Origin: Pseudomonas prosekii
GTDB taxonomy: Bacteria > Pseudomonadota > Gammaproteobacteria > Pseudomonadales > Pseudomonadaceae
Direction: 5' to 3'
Assembly: GCF_900105155.1 (NCBI RefSeq)
Contig: NZ_LT629762.1
Span: 3,263,001 to 3,327,000 of the forward strand
Length of the DNA stretch: 64,000 nt
Position numbers and translations under genes: made by a program. The notes beneath the pieces are model-generated. The model saw nothing but the letters and a program-made list of their open reading frames with translations. It did not search any database and was not told the DNA's origin. Of the stretch, positions 29,901 through 37,568 are shown piece by piece. How positions within the stretch are numbered: position 1 is the stretch's first letter; every line of letters begins with the position of its first letter.

Positions 29901-32886
29901 CTTTTTCCATGAGGCGCAAAGTGCCCATGAAGCGCTGATCAACATGCTCGACGAACTGGCCGCCGGCCAGGAAGTCAGCCCGCAACCGGAGCGGGTCCGG
30001 GCCTTGCGCGGTTTGCTCGATACCAGCCTCGACCCGTCGGCCATGGGCCTGATTCGCAGCGACGGCAGCCGCACGCTGAGCATTCGTGAACTCGGCAATG
30101 CCACCGCCGAGCTGTCGCACACCGCGACGCACATCGAGCACGACGACGAGATCGTTGCGATCTTCCTCGAAGAAGCCGCGGATATTCTCGAAAGCGCCGG
30201 CCAGGCCTTGCAGCGCTGGCTCGGCGACCCGGACAACGCCGCGCCGCTGTCATCCTTGCAGCGCGATTTGCACACGCTCAAGGGTGGCGCGCGGATGGCC
30301 GAGATCGAGGCGGTCGGTGACCTCGCGCACGAACTGGAGAACCTTTACGAAGGCCTGGTCGACCGCCGCTACAGCCACAGCGCCGCGCTGGCGCAGTTGC
30401 TGCAAACCAGTCATGACCGCTTGGCGCTGCTGCTTGAGCAGTTGCAACAGCAGCAACAGCAGCAACCGTTGGGCGATCCCGACGAAGTGATCGAAGCGAT
30501 CCGGCAGTTCCGCCAAAGCCATTCGAACAGCGTTGAAACGGCAGAACCGCCCGCCGCGCCCGATTCCCCGGGGCATGATCCGGAGCTGCTGGAGATCTTC
30601 CTCGAAGAAGGTTTCGACATCATCGAAAACTCCGGCGCGGCGTTGTTGCGCTGGCAGGCCGAGCCGTCCAATCGCCAGGAAGTGGAAACCCTGCTGCGCG
30701 ATCTGCACACGCTGAAGGGCGGCGCGCGGATGGTAGAAATCGCGCCGATTGGTGACTTGGCGCATGAACTGGAATTCCTCTACGAAGGCTTGTCGGCGGG
30801 CATGCTGCAACCGACGGCGGCGCTGTTCACCTTGCTGCAAAGCAGCCAGGACCGCTTGGCGCAGATGCTCGACGCGATCCGCGCCGGGCAAGCGTGTCCG
30901 CCCGCGGATCGGTTGATCGAGGCGATCAAGAACTTCAACCATCAGGCTGAGCCGCCAGCGCCGGTTGTTGATGCTGTTGTTGCTCCGGTGGTAGCGCCGA
31001 TCAGCGTGCCGACAGCTGCGCCGATTGTTGTAAAACCCGAAGCGCCGGCGCCGGATGCGGGCGCCGACATGGTCAAGGTCTCGGCCGAATTGCTCGACGA
31101 TCTGGTCAATCTGGCCGGCGAAACGTCGATCTTCCGTGGCCGCATCGAGCAACAGGTCAACGATGCGCGCGTAGCGTTGAACGAGATGGAAACCACCATC
31201 GAGCGCATGCGCGATCAGTTACGGCGGATCGACACCGAAACCCAGGGGCGGATTCTCAGCCGCCAGCAAGTCGAGGCCGAACGCCTCGGTTACGAAGAAT
31301 TCGATCCGCTGGAAATGGACCGTCATTCGCAGTTGCAGCAACTGTCGCGCGCGTTGTTCGAATCCGCCTCGGACTTGCTCGACCTCAAGGAAACCCTCGA
31401 CCGGCGCAATCAGGATGCCGACAACCTGCTGCAACAGCAGGGCCGGATCAACACCGAATTGCAGGAAGGCCTGATGCGCACGCGCATGGTGCCGTTCGAA
31501 CGAATGCTGCCGCGCTTGAAACGCATCGTTCGTCAGGTCGCCAGCGAGCTCGGTAAAGACGTCGAGTTCGTCGTCGGCAACGCTGAGGGCGAGATGGATC
31601 GCAATGTGCTGGAGCGCATGGCCGCGCCGCTCGAACACATGCTGCGCAACGCCGTGGATCACGGTTTGGAGTCCGCCGAAGTGCGGCTCGCGGCGGGCAA
31701 ACCGGCGCAGGGACGGATCACTCTCGATCTGGCGCGCGAGGGCGGCGACATCATTTTCGACATCCGCGACGACGGCGCCGGTGTGCCGCTGGACGCGGTG
31801 CGGCGCAAGGCAATCAAGCGCGGTTTGCTCGCGCCGGACAGCGATATCAGCGACCGCGACGTGCTGCAATTCATCCTGCAACCGGGGTTTTCCACTGCAG
31901 AGAAAATCACCCAGATTTCCGGGCGCGGCGTCGGCATGGACGTGGTTCACGAGGAAGTGCGGCAGCTCGGCGGCAGCATGGTCATCGACTCGGTGCCGGG
32001 GCAGGGCGTGCACTTCCGCATTCGGCTGCCGTTCACCGTGTCGGTCAACCGCGCGCTGATGGTGCAGTGCGGTGAGGATCAATACGCGATCCCGCTGAAC
32101 ACCATCGACGGCATCGTCCGCGTGCTGCCCAGCGAACTCGAAGGGCATTACCGACTCGATCCGCCGACCTACAAATACGCCGGGCAGGACTACGAACTGT
32201 GCTACCTCGGCGAACTGCTGAAAACCAGCACACGCCCGAAACTGTTGGGCCAGAGCCTGCCATTGCCGGTGTTGCTGGTGCAATGCAACGAGCGGCACAT
32301 CGCCGTGCAAGTGGATTCGATGGCGGGCACGCGGGAGATTGTGGTGAAGAGCCTCGGCGCGCAATTCGCGGCGGTGCAGGGCTTGTCCGGGGCGACGATT
32401 CTGGGTGACGGGCGGGTGGTGCTGATCATCGATTTGCTCGCGCCGATCCGCGCCATGCAGACGCGCGTGCCGCAACGGCGGGTGACTCAGGAACCGGAAG
32501 CCGAGCCGCATAAACCGTTGCTGGTGTTGGTGGTGGATGACTCGGTGACCGTGCGTAAGGTCACCAGCCGTTTGCTCGAGCGCCACGGCATGAACGTGCT
32601 GACCGCCAAGGACGGCGTCGACGCCATGCTCCTGCTCGAAGATCACCTGCCCGACGTGATGCTGCTGGACATCGAAATGCCGCGCATGGATGGCTTCGAA
32701 GTTGCCACCCAAGTGCGCGCCGACGAGCGTCTGCAGCACTTGCCGATCATCATGATCACCTCGCGCACCGGCCAGAAACACCGCGACCGCGCGATGGCCA
32801 TCGGCGTCAACGACTACCTCGGCAAGCCGTATCAGGAAACCGTGCTGCTCGAAAGCATCGCGCTGTGGAGCAAAACCCATGCATGA
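26920..32886 (+). CDS. chpA: Hybrid chemosensory histidine kinase ChpA (PilL)
   Basis: A 1988 aa CheA-type kinase for pili. ATG 26920 is chosen because the GTG at 26914 lies inside the GGAG ribosome site. By eye there are seven Hpt-like segments: an atypical one at His52 (VHGSLQMV), one without His near 474, canonical HTLKG sites at His675 and His814, a degenerate one near 955, and HTLKGGARM at His1118 and His1263. A dimerisation/ATPase region follows (NAVDHGLE, DDGAGV, GRGVGMDVV), then a CheW domain and a receiver with Asp1917 (LLDIEMPRMDG). P. aeruginosa ChpA is longer and has eight phosphotransfer-like domains. A Gln-rich run (~1175-1187) links two Hpts. Confidence 0.96.
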   Translation: MGDRHDYVALEWVKGEIAETLKQAHQALEVLLDDPQATQALDDCLACIHQVHGSLQMVEFYGAALLAEEMEQLTAALQHDRVNHRDEAIHLLRQALGQLPIYLDRLQSARRDLPLVVLPLINDLRSARGESLLSETSLFSPQLPELPALDDDELALLEPEKFADVLRKLRQMLQMALVGLLREQDGETNLDYLSKVFARLEALCVDAPLSPLWQVASALVEGLRNGAIANSPALRSLFKDADKELKRLLEQGMPGVNQAPPPELLKSLLFYIAKAEHPTGQMLTMKDRYGLDDALPDSAMLDEERARLAGPDRDAMRSVLAALCEELVRVKERLDLFVRSDRQHTSDLDSLLSPLRQIADTLAVLGFGQPRKVIIDQLAVVLSLVQGQREPNDAILMDVAGALLYVEATLAGMVGTVEPESQEDSRLPTTDLTQIHQIVIREARICLQQAKDIIVDYIDADWDRAQLQPLPDLLTQVRGALAMIPLSRAASLIEACNDFIREHLLVDTDHPGWQQLDHLADVITSIEYYLERLNDDPQAPGEQLLDVGENGLALLGFFPSEKRGPGPTVPLLEDVLSADGAQALQDLQQIDNPTAAQSLAAVLASPMSAVNPPALNTPGSLLPPPSGEEPVDDELREVFLEETDEVLDVLREYLPRWAADTADKPALSELRRAFHTLKGSGRMVRALVLGELAWAVENLLNRVLEHSVAPGPAVEQLLGDALQLLPELISEFAANAQRQRDDVDRLAARAHALAKGDAPLADEDSQDVAALDPLLLEIFRNEAETHLASLNRFLDQAAEHVPLQASDELQRALHTLKGSASMAGVLPIAELAGPLDQLAREYKAHLIALDLDEVELLLEAEGLFRLGLRQLKTDPLAQIPGARSLIERTHALFDERLEALLSAPNRGLRVKRDPQLINNFLAQGMDILLDAESLLRRWQEHPGERQELSALLDELTTLGEGAHLADLHPVDELCEALLDLYGAVEESSLAVSDGFFHEAQSAHEALINMLDELAAGQEVSPQPERVRALRGLLDTSLDPSAMGLIRSDGSRTLSIRELGNATAELSHTATHIEHDDEIVAIFLEEAADILESAGQALQRWLGDPDNAAPLSSLQRDLHTLKGGARMAEIEAVGDLAHELENLYEGLVDRRYSHSAALAQLLQTSHDRLALLLEQLQQQQQQQPLGDPDEVIEAIRQFRQSHSNSVETAEPPAAPDSPGHDPELLEIFLEEGFDIIENSGAALLRWQAEPSNRQEVETLLRDLHTLKGGARMVEIAPIGDLAHELEFLYEGLSAGMLQPTAALFTLLQSSQDRLAQMLDAIRAGQACPPADRLIEAIKNFNHQAEPPAPVVDAVVAPVVAPISVPTAAPIVVKPEAPAPDAGADMVKVSAELLDDLVNLAGETSIFRGRIEQQVNDARVALNEMETTIERMRDQLRRIDTETQGRILSRQQVEAERLGYEEFDPLEMDRHSQLQQLSRALFESASDLLDLKETLDRRNQDADNLLQQQGRINTELQEGLMRTRMVPFERMLPRLKRIVRQVASELGKDVEFVVGNAEGEMDRNVLERMAAPLEHMLRNAVDHGLESAEVRLAAGKPAQGRITLDLAREGGDIIFDIRDDGAGVPLDAVRRKAIKRGLLAPDSDISDRDVLQFILQPGFSTAEKITQISGRGVGMDVVHEEVRQLGGSMVIDSVPGQGVHFRIRLPFTVSVNRALMVQCGEDQYAIPLNTIDGIVRVLPSELEGHYRLDPPTYKYAGQDYELCYLGELLKTSTRPKLLGQSLPLPVLLVQCNERHIAVQVDSMAGTREIVVKSLGAQFAAVQGLSGATILGDGRVVLIIDLLAPIRAMQTRVPQRRVTQEPEAEPHKPLLVLVVDDSVTVRKVTSRLLERHGMNVLTAKDGVDAMLLLEDHLPDVMLLDIEMPRMDGFEVATQVRADERLQHLPIIMITSRTGQKHRDRAMAIGVNDYLGKPYQETVLLESIALWSKTHA

Positions 32887-33334
32887 ACATCGTACCAGCA
32901 ACCTCACCGGGCTGTTGCTGCCATTGGCGGATCGCAATTTGATCCTGCCGAACGTCGCGGTCGCCGAGTTGATCGACTATCAACCGGCGGCATTCGACCT
33001 CGACACACCGCCGTGGTATTTGGGCCTGGTGACGTGGCGTAATCGGCAGATTCCGTTGCTGAGTTTCGAGTCAGCGTGCGGCAGCAAAGTGGTGATCGGC
33101 GAACGCGTGAGAATCGTCATCCTCAACGCGCTCGGCGGGCGCCCGGAGTTGAAATTCATCGCGCTGCTGGTGCAGGGGATTCCGCGCTCTTACAAGCTCG
33201 ATAGTCAGTTGAGCTACGTCGATGTGCCGCTGTGCCCGCTGGAACAAGCGGCGGTGCAGATTGGGGAACAAGTGGCGAAGGTGCCGGATTTGTTGGCGCT
33301 GGAGGAGTTGCTTGTAAGTGCGGGTCTGGTCTGA
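32879..33334 (+). CDS. chpC: CheW-like protein ChpC
   Basis: A 151 aa CheW-domain protein that may link additional receptors to ChpA. The start overlaps the chpA stop by eight bases. Hydrophobic strands ILPNVAVAELI and the WYLGLVTWRNRQIPLLSFE region fit the CheW fold. In P. aeruginosa chpB (methylesterase) lies between chpA and chpC; it is missing here. Confidence 0.92.
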   Translation: MHEHRTSNLTGLLLPLADRNLILPNVAVAELIDYQPAAFDLDTPPWYLGLVTWRNRQIPLLSFESACGSKVVIGERVRIVILNALGGRPELKFIALLVQGIPRSYKLDSQLSYVDVPLCPLEQAAVQIGEQVAKVPDLLALEELLVSAGLV

Positions 33335-33341
33335 CCGGATC

Positions 33342-33491
33342 CCTGTGGCGAGGGGGCTTGCCCCCGTTGGATCGCGACGCGGCCCCAAAACCTGTAACCG
33401 AGGTGTATCAGGTACACCCCACGCCATGATTTTACGACTGCTGCGCAGCCGAACGGGGCGATGCGGCGTTCCGACAAGCCCCCTCGCCACA
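33342..33491. repeat. Inverted repeat of the GCGAGGGGGCTTGCCCCCG class (copy 2)
   Basis: Left arm CTGTGGCGAGGGGGCTTGCC, right arm ending CAAGCCCCCTCGCCACAAGG, with inner complementary pieces. The right arm is interrupted by a GATGCGGCGTTCCGA insertion. It lies between the convergent genes chpC and the DUF6124-type gene. Confidence 0.82.
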
Positions 33492-33503
33492 AGGGTTTCT
33501 GCG

Positions 33504-33881
33504 CTAAACCCCGGCCTGAGCGTTCATCTGCAACGCCTCGTTATGATCCAACGCCCGTTCCACCAACAACTGCACCCCATCGGCCATGCGGCTGAGCGCC
33601 AAGGCTACCGAGCGGCGTGATCCTTCTACATCGTCCGCCAGATCGGCTGCAATGGCGCTGATGGACAGCAGGTCTTCGGAGGCATTGGCCAGAAGGGCTT
33701 CGGTGTCGATATCGGGGGAGACGGTGAAGAGGGAGTGTTTGCGGCGCTTGCCCGGTTTTTCTTGGGCGGGCGGGAAGTAATGGGCGAAGACGCGGTCGGC
33801 GGCTTCCTTGAGTTTTTCGGCTTCGAGGGAGGCTTCGGAACTGGTGTCGGTTTCCGGCGGGTTGGGAGTTGGTTTGAACAT
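33504..33881 (-). CDS. DUF6124-type hypothetical protein
   Basis: A 125 aa protein with no signal peptide and no membrane helix. The N-terminus is Pro/Thr/Glu rich (MFKPTPNPPET); the C-terminal half is predicted helical with the segment LANASEDLLSISAIAADLADDV. I recognise the pattern as the Pseudomonas-specific DUF6124 family of unknown function. An AAGGAT ribosome site precedes the ATG. Its upstream region is an unusual structured leader (next entry), which suggests control at the RNA level. Confidence 0.72.
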   Translation of the reverse strand: MFKPTPNPPETDTSSEASLEAEKLKEAADRVFAHYFPPAQEKPGKRRKHSLFTVSPDIDTEALLANASEDLLSISAIAADLADDVEGSRRSVALALSRMADGVQLLVERALDHNEALQMNAQAGV

Positions 33882-34240
33882 GGCGAAGATCCTTGTAGTA
33901 ATGGAGCTGCCATTTTTCGTTTTCCAGACGAAAAGGGTGGCAGCTGTACGCGGACTGGAAAAACCGAGAAAGGATCAAACCCGGCAGACCCGAAGGTCTC
34001 CCACGCACAGCCGCCATAACTTAGAGCTACGGGGCAAAAAAAGCGCCGCAGTATGTCATGTGCATTGATCCTGTTCTCGGGTTTCCAGACCCGGTCGCTG
34101 AATTGGCAGCGACCCGGAAACGATAACGATCAACGCAAAACCCCACCAGTCAGCGGCTTCCCGCATTGCTGTAGGCAACAACGCCAGACCACGTAGCCGC
34201 TCACCCCTCCTGTCGCGCAACTTTTAAACACAAATCCCCA
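33882..34240 (-). promoter_or_regulatory. Structured leader upstream of the DUF6124-type gene (possible C4/P4-like RNA)
   Basis: Three hairpins and a long-range pairing are visible. The gene-proximal hairpin (33905-33945) has arms AGCTGCCA/TGGCAGCT extended by TTTTCGT/ACGAAAA and ends ~20 bases before the ribosome site. A tetraloop hairpin AGACC-CGAA-GGTCT is at 33986-33999. GTTTCC/GGAAAC with GGTCGCTG/CAGCGACC is at 34081-34121. The segments 33957-33980 and 34065-34084 are complementary over ~20 bases with two mismatches or gaps. Short complementary repeats of this sort are the hallmark of C4/P4 phage immunity leaders; that link is inference. Confidence 0.4.
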
Positions 34241-34261
34241 TTTGGCGGGGAAGGGTTGAAG

Positions 34262-34299
34262 AGTCCCAAAAAGGGACTGATCGGTCCTTTTTTGGGACT
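34262..34299. repeat. Strong inverted repeat AGTCCCAAAAAGGGAC
   Basis: The left arm AGTCCCAAAAAGGGAC and right arm GTCCTTTTTTGGGACT pair almost perfectly around a six-base loop (TGATCG). Each arm is itself partly palindromic (GTCCC-AAAAA-GGGAC). It could be a factor-independent terminator or a protein-binding site. Confidence 0.6.
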
Positions 34300-34348
34300 G
34301 GTCGATTGGGATGGGTGTTTGAACATAAAAACCAGGCGTATCCGAAAT

Positions 34349-34614
34349 CCACCCCTCACCCCAGCCCTCTCCCCAGAGGGGAGAGGGGGAAAGGGAGCAG
34401 ATCTCCACGCTTTTCAAATCCTGAGTTCGACCCGGACATTCAGATCTATACGGCTGCGCCTTTCAACTCCTGAGTTCGACCCGGGCATTCAGATCTATAC
34501 GGCTGCGCCTTTCAAATCCTGAGTTCGGCTCGGTCTTTCAGGTCGATGTAGCTCCAAGAACAACTCGGTCAGTCCCCTCGCCCCTCTGGGGAGAGGGTTA
34601 GGGTGAGGGGGTGG
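34349..34614. repeat. Composite MITE-like repeat with 49-base tandem units (copy 2)
   Basis: The ends CCACCCCTCACCCCAGCCCT and AGGGTTAGGGTGAGGGGGTG are inverted. The inside carries three direct repeats with an exact 49-base period (CTGAGTTCGACCCGG at 34421, 34470 and, with changes, 34519), each followed by CATTCAGATCTATACGGCTG in the first two. The outer ends match copies 1 and 3, while the inner tandem sequence differs. Confidence 0.8.
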
Positions 34615-34740
34615 ATCTAACAGCCACCCAATATTTCAAACCATTACCCTAACCGTAACAATCCAACACTCTGCTTGATTGATACCCCCCACCCAACGCT
34701 CCTAAGGTGGCTCCCACGACAGCGAACCCGTGGAGTGGTC

Positions 34741-36411
34741 ATGACAACAACAATTTCCCCCAACGCGCGATGGACGCGGCGGCGCAGCGAGAAGCAGCGG
34801 CGGCTTGAGTTGGTGAAAGGTTTGGCCGACGGCGTGGTGTTGCCGACCGACAAGATTGTCGCGGCGCTGGAGGCGTTGATCTTGCCCGGCGACCGCGTGG
34901 TGCTCGAAGGCAATAACCAGAAACAGGCGGATTTCCTCTCGCGCTCGCTGGCCAAGGCCGATCCGGCCAAGCTTCACGACTTGCACATGATCATGCCCAG
35001 CGTCGGGCGCTCCGAGCACCTCGACCTGTTCGAACGCGGCATCGCTCGCAAGCTCGATTTCTCCTTCGCCGGCACCCAGAGCCTGCGCATCAGCCAATTG
35101 CTTGAAGACGGTTTGCTGGAAATCGGCGCGATCCACACTTACATCGAACTCTATGCGCGACTGGTGGTGGACCTGATCCCCAACGTCGTGCTCTCGGCCG
35201 GTTTCATGGCCGACCGCGCCGGCAATATCTACACCGGCCCGAGCACTGAAGACACTCCAGCGCTTATCGAACCAGCCGCCTTCAGCGACGGCATCGTCAT
35301 CGTCCAGGTCAACCAATTGGTCGACGACGTCAGCGACCTGCCTCGCGTCGACATCCCCGCATCTTGGGTCGACTTCGTGGTGGTGGCCGACAAGCCGTTC
35401 TACATCGAGCCACTGTTCACCCGCGATCCACGGCACATCAAGCCTGTGCACGTGTTGATGGCGATGATGGCGATTCGCGGGATTTACGAAAAACACAACG
35501 TGCAGTCGCTGAACCACGGCATCGGTTTCAACACCGCCGCCATCGAATTGATCCTGCCGACCTACGGCGAATCCCTCGGCCTCAAAGGCAAAATCTGCCG
35601 TAACTGGACGCTCAACCCGCACCCGACGCTGATCCCGGCGATCGAAAGTGGCTGGGTCGAAAGCGTGCATTGCTTCGGCACCGAACTCGGGATGGAAAAC
35701 TACATCGCCGCGCGGCCGGACGTGTTCTTCACCGGCCGGGACGGCTCGCTGCGTTCCAACCGGATGTTCTGCCAACTCGCCGGGCAATACGCGGTGGACT
35801 TGTTCATCGGCGCGACCCTGCAAGTCGATGGCGATGGCCATTCCTCCACCGTCACTCGCGGGCGCCTCGCCGGTTTTGGCGGCGCGCCGAACATGGGCCA
35901 CGACCCGCGCGGTCGCCGCCACGGCACCCCGGCCTGGCTCGACATGCGCCACGACGATGCGCCGGAAGCCTTGCTCGAACGCGGTAAAAAACTCGTGGTG
36001 CAAATGGTCGAGACGTTCCAGGAGGGCGGCAAACCGACCTTTGTCGAAACCCTCGACGCGGTCGAAGTCGCGCGTAAAAGCGGTATGCCGCTAGCACCGA
36101 TCATGATTTACGGCGACGACGTCACTCACTTGCTGACCGAAGAAGGCATCGCCTATCTGTACAAGGCGCGTTCGCTGGAGGAACGCCAAGCCATGATCGC
36201 CGCAGTCGCCGGCGTCACCGCTATTGGTCTGCGCCACAACCCGAAAGACACCGCGCGCATGCGCCGCGAAGGCTTGATCGCCTTGCCCGAAGACCTCGGC
36301 ATCCGCCGCACCGACGCCACCCGCGAATTGCTCGCGGCGAAAAGTGTGGCCGATCTGGTCGAGTGGTCCGGCGGCCTCTACAACCCGCCCGCCAAGTTCA
36401 GGAGTTGGTAA
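34741..36411 (+). CDS. mdcA: Malonate decarboxylase alpha subunit MdcA
   Basis: Acyl-carrier-protein transferase subunit that loads malonate onto the MdcC prosthetic group by swapping it for acetate. ATG 34741 gives 556 aa, with GGAG nine bases upstream; the open frame upstream is repeat-adjacent and lacks conserved sequence. The protein spans two CoA-transferase-like halves. It is the first gene of a complete mdcABCDEGH-madLM operon, which allows growth on malonate by decarboxylation to acetyl-ACP. Confidence 0.96.
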   Translation: MTTTISPNARWTRRRSEKQRRLELVKGLADGVVLPTDKIVAALEALILPGDRVVLEGNNQKQADFLSRSLAKADPAKLHDLHMIMPSVGRSEHLDLFERGIARKLDFSFAGTQSLRISQLLEDGLLEIGAIHTYIELYARLVVDLIPNVVLSAGFMADRAGNIYTGPSTEDTPALIEPAAFSDGIVIVQVNQLVDDVSDLPRVDIPASWVDFVVVADKPFYIEPLFTRDPRHIKPVHVLMAMMAIRGIYEKHNVQSLNHGIGFNTAAIELILPTYGESLGLKGKICRNWTLNPHPTLIPAIESGWVESVHCFGTELGMENYIAARPDVFFTGRDGSLRSNRMFCQLAGQYAVDLFIGATLQVDGDGHSSTVTRGRLAGFGGAPNMGHDPRGRRHGTPAWLDMRHDDAPEALLERGKKLVVQMVETFQEGGKPTFVETLDAVEVARKSGMPLAPIMIYGDDVTHLLTEEGIAYLYKARSLEERQAMIAAVAGVTAIGLRHNPKDTARMRREGLIALPEDLGIRRTDATRELLAAKSVADLVEWSGGLYNPPAKFRSW

Positions 36412-37269
36412 ATGCACGCACTTAATCTGCAATCCAAACCGCTGACGCTGGCCGATCGGCTGGCCGATCTGGCGGTCGACGCGCTGATCGACGAAGCGGA
36501 CCTGTCGCCGAAACCGGCACTGGTTGACCGTCGCGGCAACGGTGCACACAGCGATTTGCACCTCGGTTTGATGCACGCCTCGGCGTTGTCACTGTGGCCG
36601 GCGTTCAAGGAAATGGCCGAGGCGGCGATCCAGTTTGGCGCCGTCGGTTTGCCGCTGCGCGAAGCCCTCGGGCGCATTGGCCGCGAAGGCGAGCAAGCCA
36701 TGCTCACCACCACCAACGGCGTAAATACCCATCGCGGGGCAATTTGGGCGTTGGGCCTGTTGGTCGCCGCCGCCGCACTGGAAAACATCACCACCAATGC
36801 CAGCGCCGTCACGTTGTGCGCGGCACGTCTGGCGTTACTCGACGACCGCTTCGCCCCACGCCCACTCAGCCACGGCGCCCAAGTCGCCCAGCGCTACGGC
36901 GCGCGCGGTGCCCGCGAAGAAGCGCAGCTAGGTTTTCCGGCAGTGCTGCAACGCGCATTGCCGCAACTCAAGCGCAGCCGCGCCCTCGGTCACGGCGAGC
37001 AGAACGCGCGCCTCGACGCCTTGCTCGCAATCATGACCCGACTGGCCGACACCTGTGTGCTCTACCGCGCCGGCGAAACCGGTCTGCAAACCATGCAACT
37101 CGGCGCGCAAGCGGTGCTCGACGCGGGCGGCAGTGCCAGCCTCGGCGGGCGTCGGCGTTTGCATGAGCTGGACCAACAATTAATCGCGTTGAACGCCTCG
37201 CCCGGCGGCGCTGCTGACTTGCTCGCCGCTTGCCTGTTCATCGACCGTATCGAGTCCGGAGCTTTCTGA
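36412..37269 (+). CDS. mdcB: Triphosphoribosyl-dephospho-CoA synthase MdcB
   Basis: Makes 2'-(5''-triphosphoribosyl)-3'-dephospho-CoA, the precursor of the MdcC prosthetic group, from ATP and dephospho-CoA. It is a CitG-family protein of 285 aa with [13 protein letters not shown] and the [15 protein letters not shown] motif. Its ATG directly follows the mdcA stop (no gap) and its stop shares one base with the mdcC start. Confidence 0.95.
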   Translation: MHALNLQSKPLTLADRLADLAVDALIDEADLSPKPALVDRRGNGAHSDLHLGLMHASALSLWPAFKEMAEAAIQFGAVGLPLREALGRIGREGEQAMLTTTNGVNTHRGAIWALGLLVAAAALENITTNASAVTLCAARLALLDDRFAPRPLSHGAQVAQRYGARGAREEAQLGFPAVLQRALPQLKRSRALGHGEQNARLDALLAIMTRLADTCVLYRAGETGLQTMQLGAQAVLDAGGSASLGGRRRLHELDQQLIALNASPGGAADLLAACLFIDRIESGAF

Positions 37270-37568
37270 TGGAAACCTTATCCTTTGAATTCCCCGCCGG
37301 GCAGCCGCCGCGCGGGCGGACGCTGGTGGGCTGTGTCGGCTCGGGCGATCTGGAAGTGCTGATCGAACCGGGGCAGGCCGGCAAACTGACGATTCAGGTG
37401 CAGACCTCGGTCAACGGTGCCGAACAGCGCTGGCAGCATCTGTTTGCGCGGATGTTCGACGGGCAGACGCCGCCAGCGATGGTCATCGATATCCACGACT
37501 TCGGCGCGACCCCGGGCGTGGTGCGTCTGCGTCTGGAGCAAGGCTTTGAGGAGATTGGCCATGACTGA
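37269..37568 (+). CDS. mdcC: Malonate decarboxylase acyl carrier protein MdcC (delta subunit)
   Basis: A 99 aa carrier protein from ATG 37269. Ser25 in VGSGDLEVL is the expected attachment residue for the phosphoribosyl-dephospho-CoA group, the same position as in Klebsiella MdcC. It overlaps mdcD by eight bases. A longer frame is open upstream, inside mdcB, and is not used. Confidence 0.95.
   Translation: METLSFEFPAGQPPRGRTLVGCVGSGDLEVLIEPGQAGKLTIQVQTSVNGAEQRWQHLFARMFDGQTPPAMVIDIHDFGATPGVVRLRLEQGFEEIGHD

Larger units (their letters stand above)
33882..34740. other. Long intergenic region between the DUF6124-type gene and mdcA
   Basis: The 859 bases hold, left to right: the structured leader (33882-34240), a 16-base perfect inverted repeat (34262-34299), the composite repeat (34349-34614) and ~125 bases that should contain the mdc operon promoter. 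The minus-strand frame through 33541-34017 shows Ash-like peptide wording (MAAVRGRPSGLPG) but is discussed as a finding rather than called as a gene. Confidence 0.7.
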
